DNA of 64,000 nucleotides. It comes from Serratia quinivorans. GTDB lineage: Bacteria > Pseudomonadota > Gammaproteobacteria > Enterobacterales > Enterobacteriaceae. Where the stretch lies: NCBI RefSeq assembly GCF_946227985.1, contig NZ_CAMKGL010000002.1, forward strand, positions 395,266 through 459,265. The letters run 5' to 3'. Of this stretch, positions 54,331-64,000 are shown piece after piece. The notes below the pieces were generated by a model. It was not told the origin of the DNA and did no database searches. It saw only the letters and a list, made by a program, of their open reading frames with translations. Every line of letters starts with the position of its first letter. Within the stretch, counting starts at the first letter, position 1. A program made the position numbers and the translations under genes.

Positions 54331-56610
54331 ATGCTCAATCAAGAACTGGAACTCAGTCTCAACATGGCTTTCGCCAGAGCGCGTGAGCACAGACACGAGT
54401 TTATGACCGTGGAGCACCTGTTGCTGGCGTTACTCAGCAACCCTGCCGCGCGGGAAGCGCTTGAGGCATGCACGGTGGACCTTGCCGCACTGCGTCAGGA
54501 ACTCGAAGCCTTTATCGAACAAACCACGCCGACGCTGCCCGTCAGCGAAGAAGAGCGCGACACTCAGCCGACGCTTAGCTTCCAGCGCGTACTGCAGCGT
54601 GCGGTATTCCATGTCCAATCTTCTGGCCGCAGCGAAGTCAGCGGGGCCAACGTGCTGGTGGCAATTTTCAGCGAGCAGGAGTCGCAGGCGGCTTACCTGC
54701 TGCGCAAACACGACGTCAGTCGTCTTGACGTAGTGAACTTCATTTCACATGGCACACGTAAAGACGAGCCGGGCCAAGCGCCGAATGCGGAAAACCCGGT
54801 GAATGAAGAGCAGTCCGGAGGGGAAGACCGTATGGAAAACTTCACCACCAACCTCAACCAACTGGCCCGGGTGGGCGGTATCGATCCCTTGATTGGCCGT
54901 GGTCCTGAGCTGGAGCGTGCCATTCAGGTGTTGTGCCGTCGCCGCAAGAATAACCCGCTGTTGGTGGGGGAGTCCGGCGTGGGTAAAACCGCGATTGCCG
55001 AAGGGCTGGCCTGGCGCATCGTGCAGGGCGACGTCCCGGAAGTGATGGCAGACTGTACGCTGTATTCGCTGGATATAGGGTCATTGCTGGCCGGTACCAA
55101 ATACCGTGGTGACTTCGAGAAACGCTTCAAGGCGTTGCTGAAACAGTTGGAGCAGGACAAGAACAGCATTTTGTTTATCGATGAGATCCACACCATCATC
55201 GGTGCCGGAGCGGCTTCCGGTGGGCAGGTAGATGCCGCGAACCTGATCAAACCGCTGCTTTCCAGCGGCAAGATCCGGGTTATCGGCTCGACCACTTACC
55301 AGGAATTCAGCAACATCTTTGAAAAAGATCGTGCGTTGGCCCGTCGCTTCCAGAAAATCGACATTATCGAGCCGACGCCGGAAGAGACCATTCAGATCAT
55401 CAACGGCCTGAAAACCAAGTACGAGGCGCACCACGATGTGCGTTATACCGCGAAAGCGGTGCGTGCCGCGGTTGAGCTGTCGGTGAAATACATCAACGAC
55501 CGTCATCTGCCGGACAAGGCTATCGACGTGATCGACGAGGCGGGGGCTCGCAGCCGGTTGATGCCGGTCAGCAAGCGCAAGAAAACCGTTAACGTTTCCG
55601 ACATTGAGTCGGTGGTGGCGCGTATCGCGCGTATCCCGGAAAAAACCGTGTCGGCGAGCGATCGCGATGTATTGAGAAGCCTGGGCGACCGTCTGAAAAT
55701 GCTGGTATTTGGGCAGGATCAGGCGATTGAAGCGCTGACCGAGGCCATCAAGATGAGCCGTGCGGGTCTGGGCCACGATCGCAAGCCCGTCGGTTCCTTC
55801 CTGTTTGCCGGGCCAACCGGGGTCGGGAAAACCGAGGTTACGGTACAGTTGGCGAAGGCGATGGATATCAAACTGCTGCGCTTTGACATGTCCGAGTATA
55901 TGGAACGTCATACCGTTAGCCGTCTGATTGGTGCGCCTCCGGGCTATGTCGGTTACGACCAGGGCGGCCTGCTGACCGACGCGGTGCTCAAACATCCGCA
56001 CTCGGTCGTGCTGCTCGATGAAATCGAGAAGGCGCATCCGGACGTGTTCAACCTGCTGCTGCAGGTGATGGACAACGGTACCCTGACCGACAACAACGGC
56101 CGTAAGGCGGACTTCCGCAACGTGATCCTGGTTATGACCACCAACGCCGGGGTGCGCGAGACTGAACGTAAATCGATCGGCCTGGTGCAGCAGGACAACA
56201 GCACCGACGCGATGGAAGAGATCAAAAAAGTGTTCACGCCGGAATTCCGTAACCGCCTGGACAATATTCTTTGGTTCAACCATCTGTCGACTGAGGTGAT
56301 CCAGCAGGTTGTCGATAAGTTTATCGTCGAACTGCAGGCACAGCTGGATGCGAAGGGTGTGTCGCTGGAAGTGAGCGACGAAGCCCGTGACTGGCTGTCC
56401 GTGAAAGGCTATGACCGTGCGATGGGCGCTCGTCCAATGGCGCGTGTGATGCAGGAAAACCTGAAGAAACCGCTGGCCAACGAACTGCTGTTCGGCTCGC
56501 TGGTGGACGGCGGCTCGGTGAAAGTCGAGTTGGATAAAGAAAACCAGAAACTGACTTATCAATTTATCAGCGCGTCAATGCGCAAGGCGGACGAAGGTGC
56601 GGTGCACTAA
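54331..56610 (+). CDS. clpA: ATP-dependent Clp protease ATPase ClpA
   Basis: This 759-aa AAA+ unfoldase works with ClpP. It has an N-terminal double-Clp domain (about residues 1-145), D1 with Walker A GESGVGKT and D2 with Walker A GPTGVGKT, and a ClpP-binding IGL loop (KSIGLV). It matches E. coli ClpA (758 aa). The ATG at 54331 has a GGGGAGG site. A strong terminator with a TTCG loop follows. Confidence 0.95.
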   Translation: MLNQELELSLNMAFARAREHRHEFMTVEHLLLALLSNPAAREALEACTVDLAALRQELEAFIEQTTPTLPVSEEERDTQPTLSFQRVLQRAVFHVQSSGRSEVSGANVLVAIFSEQESQAAYLLRKHDVSRLDVVNFISHGTRKDEPGQAPNAENPVNEEQSGGEDRMENFTTNLNQLARVGGIDPLIGRGPELERAIQVLCRRRKNNPLLVGESGVGKTAIAEGLAWRIVQGDVPEVMADCTLYSLDIGSLLAGTKYRGDFEKRFKALLKQLEQDKNSILFIDEIHTIIGAGAASGGQVDAANLIKPLLSSGKIRVIGSTTYQEFSNIFEKDRALARRFQKIDIIEPTPEETIQIINGLKTKYEAHHDVRYTAKAVRAAVELSVKYINDRHLPDKAIDVIDEAGARSRLMPVSKRKKTVNVSDIESVVARIARIPEKTVSASDRDVLRSLGDRLKMLVFGQDQAIEALTEAIKMSRAGLGHDRKPVGSFLFAGPTGVGKTEVTVQLAKAMDIKLLRFDMSEYMERHTVSRLIGAPPGYVGYDQGGLLTDAVLKHPHSVVLLDEIEKAHPDVFNLLLQVMDNGTLTDNNGRKADFRNVILVMTTNAGVRETERKSIGLVQQDNSTDAMEEIKKVFTPEFRNRLDNILWFNHLSTEVIQQVVDKFIVELQAQLDAKGVSLEVSDEARDWLSVKGYDRAMGARPMARVMQENLKKPLANELLFGSLVDGGSVKVELDKENQKLTYQFISASMRKADEGAVH

Positions 56611-56634
56611 GTCTGGGTCAGATTCAGATAAAGA

Positions 56635-56664
56635 AAAAGCGATGCTTCGGCATCGCTTTTTTTA
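56635..56664 (+). terminator. clpA terminator
   Basis: AAAAGCGATGC-TTCG-GCATCGCTTTT is followed by further Ts; an 11-bp stem with a stable UUCG tetraloop. Confidence 0.92.
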
Positions 56665-56697
56665 TGGGTGAAAATCATCACCACAACAGAAATGATT

Positions 56698-56770
56698 GAG
56701 CCCTCTCAGTTTACCTGCGCACCTGCAACTCGATGTTGAACGTTGCTACGGGGGTAAACGGAAAGGGCTC
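56698..56770. other. Structured 73-nt hairpin at the serW position
   Basis: GAGCCCT (56698-56704) and GTTTACC (56709-56715) pair with GGTAAAC (56753-56759) and AGGGCTC (56764-56770) across a symmetric 4-nt internal loop. In E. coli tRNA-Ser gene serW lies here; I see no tRNA. The hairpin could be an infA terminator part, a small RNA or a repeat scar. Confidence 0.4.
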
Positions 56771-56821
56771 CGGAGGCATTACATCCTCGGTGCCGCCATC
56801 GGCTGGCGACGAGTGAGCCGA

Positions 56822-57058
<237 letters not shown>

Positions 57059-57146
57059 CTACCTTAGTTTTTAACCGGCAAGATAATGCCGAAAAACCCA
57101 CATTATGTAAAGAAGTGTCGGTGAACATTGCACCGTTTCCGCAAAA

Positions 57147-57873
57147 TTAGTTTGTTGGGGAGGGTGGTTCAACCTGCTGTGGGGGTAACACTTGCGGTGC
57201 CCAGCATTCTGGCGCTAATGGCTTGCGCTGAAGTTGACTGAGCTGCTGCAAAAATTGTCTTCGGGGGATCTCTTTCGCTCCCAGCGTGGCAGTGTGAGCG
57301 TTAAGCACCTGACAGTCAATCAATTCTCCGCCATAAGCGGCAAAATGACGGCAAAAAGTCATCAGGGCGCACTTGGAGGCGTTGGTGGTACGGCTAAACA
57401 TGGATTCGCCACAGAACAGCGCGCCCTGAGCCACGCCGTACATGCCGCCGACCAGTTCGTCGCCCTGCCATACCTCGATGGAATGGGCGAAGCCAAGGCG
57501 GTGCAGATGCAAATAAGCGCGCTGTACTTCCGGGCCAATCCAGGTGCCTTCTTCCGGTCGATCGGCACAGGCGGCGATCACCGCGGCAAAGTCGTGATTT
57601 ATCGTCACACGAAAGGGGTTACTGCGCAGAAAGCGTTTCAGACTGCGGCTGATATGGCGCTCGGCCGGGAACAGCACCGCGCGTGGGTCAGGCGACCACC
57701 ACAGAATGGCTTCCCCCGGTGAAAACCAGGGGAAAATGCCGCGCTCATAAGCGGCCAGCAAGCGCGGCGCGGTTAAATCCCCCCCCAATCGCCAACAGAC
57801 CGTTAGGATCGCGCAGCGCGCCCTCAGGAGAGGGGAACGCCAGTGAATGCGGTGACAGCTTAACTATGCGCAT
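57147..57873 (-). pseudogene. aat: Leucyl/phenylalanyl-tRNA-protein transferase, frameshifted at G8
   Basis: From the ATG at 57873 the frame reads [20 protein letters not shown] and on to NGLLAIGG, then a run of eight Gs (C8 at 57779-57786) shifts the frame. With seven Gs it would continue [20 protein letters not shown] and give the full Aat protein of about 241 aa, with [11 protein letters not shown] and [19 protein letters not shown] intact. The long downstream frame (57147-57788) is otherwise complete. Aat adds Leu or Phe to N-terminal Lys/Arg so that ClpS-ClpAP degrades the protein. The extra G could be a real mutation, a variable homopolymer, or a sequencing error. Without it the gene would be ordinary. 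Confidence 0.85.
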
Positions 57874-57903
57874 AAAAAGTCTCAGCGTCCTCTACAGGCC
57901 ATT

Positions 57904-59640
57904 TTACAGCGGTATGCCATTGATGCGTTGGCGGAACTGAGCATAACGCCCCTGTTGATGCATCAGGGTGAGATGGTCGCCTTGCTCGACAATCTGGCCG
58001 CCGTCCATCACGCAGATGCGGTCCAGGTGTTCCAGCCCATACAGACGGTGGGTCACCAGGATCAGCGTTTTACCCCGGCAGTGCCGGCGCAGCAGCGCCA
58101 GGATCTGCTGTTCGGTTTCGGCGTCCAGGCCTTCGGTCGGTTCATCGAGCAACAACAACGGTGCCTGCTGCAACAGCGCACGGGCAATGCCCAGACGGCG
58201 CTGCTCACCGCCGGAAAGCTGGCGACCGCCATCTCCCAGCCAGGCGTTCAGCCCCTCGTTGTCCAGCAGCTTGTCCAGGCCGACCTGCTGCAATACTTCA
58301 CACAATTGCTCATCGGCCGCTGCAGGCGCGGCGATGCGCAGGTTTTCACGCAGCGTATCGCTGAAAATATGCACCCGCTGGCTGACCACGGTGGTCATCT
58401 GACGCAGCGTGGCTTCATCGTAAGCACTCAGTGGCTGGCCATTGAGCAGTATCTGGCCGCTGTCGGCGTTCCAGGCGCGGGTTAGCAACTGCAGCAGAGT
58501 CGATTTGCCGCAGCCGGTACGTCCGAGTAGCGCAATGTGTTCGCCGGCAGCAATCTCCAGCGAGACATTTTGCAATACCGGCAGCGGCTGGTCGGGGTAT
58601 GTGAAAGTGAGTTGCTGCAGGCCCAGCGTGGCAACGTTCTCGGCCGCCGGGCCATGGGGCGGGAAAGTCACTTCCGGCTGTCGGTCGATGACCTGCTTCA
58701 CCCGCGTGGCGGAAGCAATCACCTGACCCAGATGCTGGAAAGCACCGGCCACCGGCATCAGCGCTTCAAACGAGGCCAGCGCGGCAAACACGAACAGCGC
58801 AATCAGCGCACCGGGTTGGCTGTCGCCGCCGATACCGGCCGCAGTGAGCCACAGCATCAACGTGACCGTCAGGCCACTGGCCAGGATCATCAGTGCCTGT
58901 GCCATTCCACCCAGAGAGGCCTGTTGCCATTGACGGCGTTGCCAGCGTTGTTCGGTGGCATCCAGACCGGTGCGGAAGCTTTCAACGGCACCGAATACCA
59001 CCAGTTCGGCCTGGCCCTGCAGCCAGGCGGTCAAATCGGTGCGGTACTGGCCGCGCAGCGCGGTCAACTGACCGCCAATCGGTTTACCTGCACGATAAAA
59101 CACCGGTGGCACCAACAGCAGCAACAACAACAGAATGCCGCCGAGCGTCAGGGCCAGCGTGGTGTCCAGCCAGCTCAGGCCATAGGTCACCACCACAATC
59201 ACTGCGGCGGCGCTGACCAGCGGCGAGATCACCCGCAGGTATAAATGATCCAGCGTATCGACATCCGCCACCAGGCGATTAAGCAGATCGGCCTGGCGGA
59301 AGCGAGCAATGCCGCCCGGCGACAGTGGCAGGATCTTTTTAAAGGTAAATACCCGCAGATGGGATAGCACGCGGAACGTGGCATCGTGGCTGACCACGCG
59401 TTCGGCGTAGCGCCCGGCGGTGCGGAAAATAGCGGCACCCCTGACACCCGCGGCCGGCAGCATATAGTTGAAGGTAAACAAACCGGCCATCCCGGCCAGG
59501 GCCGACGCGGCGAGGAACCAGCCAGACAGCGCCAGCAGGCCGATGCTGGCCAGCAGAGTCACGATGGCCAGGACGATGCCTAAACAAATCAGCAGGCTGT
59601 GACGACGGTATAGCGCCAGAAACGGCAGCAAAACGCGCAT
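57904..59640 (-). CDS. cydC: Heterodimeric thiol exporter subunit CydC
   Basis: This 578-aa ABC half-transporter has six helices followed by an ATPase: Walker A GRTGCGKST, signature LSGGEQRR and Walker B LLLLDEPTEGLD. With CydD it exports glutathione and cysteine to the periplasm, needed for assembly of cytochrome bd and c. It matches E. coli CydC (573 aa). The start at 59640 (MRVLLPFLALYRRHS) follows the cydD stop by 2 bp; the longer frame overlaps cydD and is not needed. Confidence 0.95.
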   Translation of the reverse strand: MRVLLPFLALYRRHSLLICLGIVLAIVTLLASIGLLALSGWFLAASALAGMAGLFTFNYMLPAAGVRGAAIFRTAGRYAERVVSHDATFRVLSHLRVFTFKKILPLSPGGIARFRQADLLNRLVADVDTLDHLYLRVISPLVSAAAVIVVVTYGLSWLDTTLALTLGGILLLLLLLVPPVFYRAGKPIGGQLTALRGQYRTDLTAWLQGQAELVVFGAVESFRTGLDATEQRWQRRQWQQASLGGMAQALMILASGLTVTLMLWLTAAGIGGDSQPGALIALFVFAALASFEALMPVAGAFQHLGQVIASATRVKQVIDRQPEVTFPPHGPAAENVATLGLQQLTFTYPDQPLPVLQNVSLEIAAGEHIALLGRTGCGKSTLLQLLTRAWNADSGQILLNGQPLSAYDEATLRQMTTVVSQRVHIFSDTLRENLRIAAPAAADEQLCEVLQQVGLDKLLDNEGLNAWLGDGGRQLSGGEQRRLGIARALLQQAPLLLLDEPTEGLDAETEQQILALLRRHCRGKTLILVTHRLYGLEHLDRICVMDGGQIVEQGDHLTLMHQQGRYAQFRQRINGIPL

Positions 59641-59642
59641 GA

Positions 59643-61409
59643 TTAGAGATCCCCGCTGCGGTGTGCGATCAGATTGGCAAACAGACCCGGTTGAGCACGC
59701 AGCGTGGCGTAATCGCCTTGCTGAACGATTTGCCCACCTTCCATCACCCAAATCTGGTCGTAATCTTCGGTATCTTCCAACTGGTGAGTGACCAGCAGGG
59801 TGGTTTGCTGGTGTGAGGCGACATTCAGCGCCTGCATCACTCGCCGTTCACTGTGGGCGTCAAGACTGGCAGCCGGTTCATCCAGCAGCAGCAAACGACG
59901 CGGACTGATGAGCGCCCGGGCTACGGCCACGCGTTGAGCCTGGCCGACGGATAACCGGGCGGCGTTATCGCCCACCTCAGTCTCTAATCCCTGCGGCAGA
60001 TACGGCAGGATCTCGCCGACGTAGGCTTGCTCCACCGCCTGTTGCAACTGGGCCTCGCTGGCCTGTGGGTTCCCCAACAGAATATTGGCCCGCAAGGTCT
60101 GAGCCGGCAGGTGGGGGTTCTGACCCACCCAGCCAAGCTGCTGACGCCAGCCTTCGGCCGCCAACTCGCGCAGTTCGGTTCCATTGACGGTTAACGAACC
60201 GCGATAGGGCAGAAAACCGAGCAGCAGATTCAGCAGCGAGCTTTTACCGGCGCCGCTCAACCCGACCAGGGCAATGCGCCGGTTCGCCGGCAGGGTGAAA
60301 CTCAGTGGGCCGGCCAGCAGCACGCCATTGGGTGACAGGATCTCCAAATCCTGTGCCTGCAGTTCCAGCGGCGCATTGGTATCCAGCGTTTTCGTGCCGT
60401 TACCCATTTGCTCGCCTTCGGCGCTGAGGAAGGTTTCCAGCGCTTCTGCTGCGCCCACCGCCTGCGCCTTGGCATGGTAGAAAGCCCCCAGGTCACGCAG
60501 GGGTTGGAAGAACTCCGGAGCCAGGATCAGCACCAGAAAACCGGCAAACAGCGTGACGCCAGTGCCGTAGCTGCCAAAATTAAGTTCGCCAAGGAAGGAA
60601 AAACCAAAATAGACCGCCACCACGGCGATGGAGATAGAGGCAAAGAACTCCAATACTGCCGAGGACAGGAATGCCAACCGCAGCACTTCCATGGTGCGGC
60701 TGCGGAAGTCCTCGGACGATTTTGCGATCTGCGCGGTTTCTGCTTCAGCCCGGTTGAACAGGCGCAGCGTATCCAGCCCGCGCAGACGGTCGAGAAAATT
60801 ACCGCTCAACCGTGCCAATGCCACAAAGTTACGACGGTTGGCATCGGCGGCACCCATACCGACCAGCGCCATAAACATCGGGATCAGCGGGGCGGTGGTC
60901 AACAGGATCAGACCGGCAGCCCAGTTTATCGGGAAGACGGTAATCAGGATCAGCACCGGGATAAACACCGCCAGATACATCTGCGGCAGATAGCGAGAAT
61001 AGTAATCCTGCATATCTTCGATTTGTTCGACGATGATGCTGGCCCAACTGCCGGCCGGCTTGCCCTGGATCCAGGCCGGGCCGAGCTGTTGCAGTTTATC
61101 CAGCACCTGTTGGCGCATACGCTGGCGGATCACCTGCCCGCAGATAAAACCGACGCGCTCACGTAGCCAACTCAACACCGCCCGTAGTGCGAAGGTAGCG
61201 GCCAGCCAGATAAACGAGGGGATCAGTTGTTCACGCGGGGCGTGTTCGATAATCAGGGCGTGGAGCAGGGCAGCCAACAGCCATGCCTGAGCGACGATCA
61301 AAACGCCGCTTATCAGCCCCAACAACATGGAAAGGCGCAACCAACGCTGCGCCAGGGTGCTCTGAGTTTTGAGCCAACGGGTTAACTGTTGCTGTCTGGT
61401 TTTTTTCAT
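59643..61409 (-). CDS. cydD: Heterodimeric thiol exporter subunit CydD
   Basis: This 588-aa ABC half-transporter is the same length as E. coli CydD. Its ATPase has Walker A GLSGAGKSS, an altered signature LSVGQAQR and Walker B LLLLDEPAASLD. It pairs with CydC for thiol export. The ATG at 61409 begins MKKTRQQQLTRWLK; the 102-codon longer open frame overlaps the GST gene's end and has no support. Confidence 0.95.
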   Translation of the reverse strand: MKKTRQQQLTRWLKTQSTLAQRWLRLSMLLGLISGVLIVAQAWLLAALLHALIIEHAPREQLIPSFIWLAATFALRAVLSWLRERVGFICGQVIRQRMRQQVLDKLQQLGPAWIQGKPAGSWASIIVEQIEDMQDYYSRYLPQMYLAVFIPVLILITVFPINWAAGLILLTTAPLIPMFMALVGMGAADANRRNFVALARLSGNFLDRLRGLDTLRLFNRAEAETAQIAKSSEDFRSRTMEVLRLAFLSSAVLEFFASISIAVVAVYFGFSFLGELNFGSYGTGVTLFAGFLVLILAPEFFQPLRDLGAFYHAKAQAVGAAEALETFLSAEGEQMGNGTKTLDTNAPLELQAQDLEILSPNGVLLAGPLSFTLPANRRIALVGLSGAGKSSLLNLLLGFLPYRGSLTVNGTELRELAAEGWRQQLGWVGQNPHLPAQTLRANILLGNPQASEAQLQQAVEQAYVGEILPYLPQGLETEVGDNAARLSVGQAQRVAVARALISPRRLLLLDEPAASLDAHSERRVMQALNVASHQQTTLLVTHQLEDTEDYDQIWVMEGGQIVQQGDYATLRAQPGLFANLIAHRSGDL

Positions 61410-61585
61410 CAGATATGAGTCTGCGTCGCCGGCGCCTGTTGTTACAGACAAGGTTAACGTACTGTTAAAAAAAGTGTTTGCCCCAACCTGAAGCAAACAA
61501 GTGAAGGCCAATGTTACCTCTTCACCCGGCAGACTGAAAATAATAAAGCGGTCAAATATCGCTATAACAGACGGCGGCTCCCGGG

Positions 61586-62203
61586 TTATTTCACCTCCTG
61601 ACTTGCTGCTTCCGCAGCCAGGGCGGTTTGTACGGATTCGCGGCGGGCGATCAACGCCATATAACGGGTTAACGATGGCCAGTCTTTTAGTTCGATGGAA
61701 AACTGGGACATCCAACGCAGCACGGTAAATAAATAGGCATCCGCTACGCTAAAACATTCGCCCAGCAGGAAGGGGGGTTTGTCCAGCGCCTGGGCAAGGT
61801 AATCGAGGCGGCGACGCAGCTTGTCGCGAAACAGTGTTTTGGTTGCTTCCGGCAGTGCCGAGTTGAACAATGGACTGGAGCCTGCGTGGATCTCGCTGGT
61901 AATGAAGTTCAGCCATTCCTGTAAACGCACCCGCTCGAAAGACTCGCCAGGTGGGGCCAGGGCGGCGTCGGGGCGCAGATCTGCCAAATATTGCACGATG
62001 GCAGCACCTTCGGTAATCACCCGCCCGTCATCCAGCATCAGGGCGGCGACGTAGCCTTTGGGATTTACCTGAAAAAAGTCCCGGCCGTCGGCGCTGCGTT
62101 TGGTGCGGTTATTGACTCGGATCAGGTCGAACGGCAATCCCAGCTCGCGTAAAACAATGTGGGGGGAGAGCGAACAGGTGTTGGGTGCAAAGTAGAGTTT
62201 CAT
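61586..62203 (-). CDS. Glutathione S-transferase (beta-type)
   Basis: This 205-aa protein has an N-terminal thioredoxin-like domain: MKLYFAPNTCSLSPHIVLRE carries the catalytic Cys10 of beta-class GSTs; the cis-Pro is in GYVAAL context (KGYVAALMLDDG has no Pro at the usual VP position, which is unusual). ITEGAAIVQYL is the glutathione-binding strand. The C-terminal helical domain follows. It is inserted between cydD and trxB relative to E. coli. It may detoxify electrophiles; the substrate is unknown. It may be cotranscribed with the LysR gene upstream (96 bp). Confidence 0.88.
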   Translation of the reverse strand: MKLYFAPNTCSLSPHIVLRELGLPFDLIRVNNRTKRSADGRDFFQVNPKGYVAALMLDDGRVITEGAAIVQYLADLRPDAALAPPGESFERVRLQEWLNFITSEIHAGSSPLFNSALPEATKTLFRDKLRRRLDYLAQALDKPPFLLGECFSVADAYLFTVLRWMSQFSIELKDWPSLTRYMALIARRESVQTALAAEAASQEVK

Positions 62204-62299
62204 GGCAGTTCCTGCGCTAAGAAGCGAAATTGCTTGAACGTCAGAATGCCGTCGGCGCTGCCTGCTGAATAATTAAAATATCAGAAACCTGTTATCAGC

Positions 62300-63181
62300 T
62301 CAGCTACTGACGGGCAGGTGCTGCTGTAGATATTGCAGCAGGGTCTGTACCGGCGCTGAAGCTGCGCTGCCAAACGAACAGACCAGGCCAAAATGACGAT
62401 AAAGCGGCGTAGCCAAAGGCAACGTGCAAATGCCCGAAAGATCGGCCGGTATCACCGAGGCTGGCATCAACGACACACCGACGTCTTCCCGAACCAGCGT
62501 CAGGGCGGTGTTCCAGTCACTGACGGTGACACGTACATCGGTTAATACCAACCCGGCCTGCTGTGCCAACAGCTGCGCATTGAGATTGCAGCCGCCGGTA
62601 GCCAGCACAAACGGCTGTTTGGCCAGTGCGCTGAACGCCACCGGTTGCCGCCCCCTGGCCAGTGGATGATGACTGGCGGTCACGGCCAGCCACAGGTCTT
62701 GCCCCAATGGGTAGCTTTGCCGTTCTCTATTTGGGTTCAACACCACACCGACGTCGGCGGTTTCCAGTGCCAACCAGTTTTCCACTTCCTGGTCGGAACC
62801 TTCCAATTGAACCAGTTCAATTGCGGGATAGCGACGGCGGAATTTACGTAATAACGGCGGCAGTAACAGGGAGAATGCGGAGGGGAAACTGGCCAGGCGA
62901 ATCTTTCCGGCGTGCGCGCTTTGTGCCCGCTGCGCGTAGTGTTGGATAGCATCCAGCTCGGCCAGCATGGCGCGGGCATGAACGACAATTTGTTCACCGC
63001 TCTGGGTAAGCGCAACGCTGTGCGGCAGGCGAACCAGCAGCAAGGTATTGAGCGCATCTTCCAACTGCGCGATGGCCTGACTGGCGGCGGATTGGGTCAT
63101 GCCGCATTGGCTTGCCGCTTGGGTGATTTTACCGCTGTCGGCTACCGCAACCAATAAACGCCAATGGAGAAGATTGTGCAT
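62300..63181 (-). CDS. LysR-family transcriptional regulator
   Basis: This 293-aa regulator has an N-terminal winged helix-turn-helix (about residues 5-63: LLHWRLLVAVADSGKITQAA, then SQCGMTQSAASQAIAQLE) and a C-terminal two-lobe effector domain (IRLASFPSAFSLLLPPLLRKF start). The ATG at 63181 is chosen over the longer frame because it gives the normal LysR N-terminus. The effector is unknown; the GST gene downstream is a candidate target, though LysR regulators more often face their targets. Not present at this point in E. coli. Confidence 0.88.
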   Translation of the reverse strand: MHNLLHWRLLVAVADSGKITQAASQCGMTQSAASQAIAQLEDALNTLLLVRLPHSVALTQSGEQIVVHARAMLAELDAIQHYAQRAQSAHAGKIRLASFPSAFSLLLPPLLRKFRRRYPAIELVQLEGSDQEVENWLALETADVGVVLNPNRERQSYPLGQDLWLAVTASHHPLARGRQPVAFSALAKQPFVLATGGCNLNAQLLAQQAGLVLTDVRVTVSDWNTALTLVREDVGVSLMPASVIPADLSGICTLPLATPLYRHFGLVCSFGSAASAPVQTLLQYLQQHLPVSS

Positions 63182-63212
63182 CGAATCACCGTCCAACTTA
63201 ACTTGCAGGAAC

Positions 63213-63240
63213 AAAAAAAGCGGCTGTGAGAGCCGCTTTT
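63213..63240 (-). terminator. trxB terminator
   Basis: AAAAGCGGCT-CTCAC-AGCCGCTTTTTTT on the minus strand follows the trxB stop by about 20 bp. Confidence 0.9.
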
Positions 63241-63260
63241 CAGGATGACGCCGAATGCTG

Positions 63261-64000
<740 letters not shown>

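Noticed and set aside
61410-61715. 102-codon N-terminal extension of CydD
   Set aside because: It overlaps the GST gene's 3' end; the ATG at 61409 gives the exact E. coli length.

Overview
The window is a gamma-proteobacterial chromosome segment, most likely from Serratia or a close relative in the Yersiniaceae (inference from gene content and protein similarity recalled from memory; no search was run). Its backbone follows the gene order of the E. coli 19-20 min region: dacC, deoR, ybjG, rybB, ybjL, ybjM, grxA, ybjC, rimK, ybjN, potFGHI, ybjO, rlmC, art genes, ybjP, ybjQ, amiD, ybjS, ybjT, ltaE, poxB, hcr, hcp, lysO, ybjD, ybjX, macAB, cspD, clpS, clpA, infA, aat, cydCD, trxB. Several genes are added to that backbone and at least two expected ones (nfsA, serW) are missing.

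Layout. 0-1.7 kb: a reverse trans-sulfuration pair (cystathionine beta-synthase and a Cys/Met-metabolism PLP enzyme cut by the window edge). 2-6.2 kb: dacC (PBP6), then the serine uptake and deamination operon sdaC-sdaB with a long AT-rich leader. 7-9.8 kb: a deoxyribose locus in which deoR and deoC face an aldose-epimerase-like gene across an intergenic region with three DeoR-type palindromes. 9.8-12.8 kb: two PAP2 membrane phosphatases with a PmrA-type box upstream, a periplasmic nucleosidase-like protein and ecotin. 13-17.1 kb: a threonine-dehydratase-like gene, then an AT-rich scar of a P2-like prophage with fragments of int, D and ogr. This scar surrounds an OsmE-like lipoprotein, a DUF4156-like lipoprotein, a 34-aa membrane ORF and a frameshifted 53-aa lipoprotein. 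It ends at the terminator of the small RNA gene rybB, which looks like the attachment site. 17.2-28.6 kb: ybjL to rlmC, including the putrescine importer potFGHI. 28.6-37.2 kb: an inserted Fic gene with a small convergent ORF, the arginine importer (artPIQM and artJ, with an ARG-box pair before artJ), ybjP, ybjQ, an inserted DUF3300 lipoprotein and amiD. 37-50 kb: ybjS, ybjT, a DUF1294 gene, poxB-ltaE with ERIC repeats, hcp-hcr with NsrR and FNR-like sites, lysO, ybjD and ybjX. 50-64 kb: macAB, cspD, the N-end-rule genes clpS-clpA with aat close by, infA, cydDC, an added GST and LysR gene, and the 3' part of trxB.

How the parts work together. The window combines amino-acid and polyamine uptake, envelope maintenance (PBP6, PAP2 phosphatases, AmiD, lipoproteins, the envelope-stress RNA RybB), redox and nitrosative defence (grxA, hcp-hcr, cydDC, trxB, GST) and N-end-rule proteolysis. 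In this sequence aat carries an extra G in a G8 run, so the enzyme that marks proteins for ClpS-ClpAP would not be made in full unless the base is an error or the run is variable.

The observations most worth checking are the P2-like remnant placed on the rybB terminator with its lipoprotein cargo, the triple DeoR operator, the broken aat, the Fic/small-ORF pair, and the frameshifted small lipoprotein. I did not find a wholly new multi-gene system. The closest candidates are the lipoprotein cargo and the Fic module.
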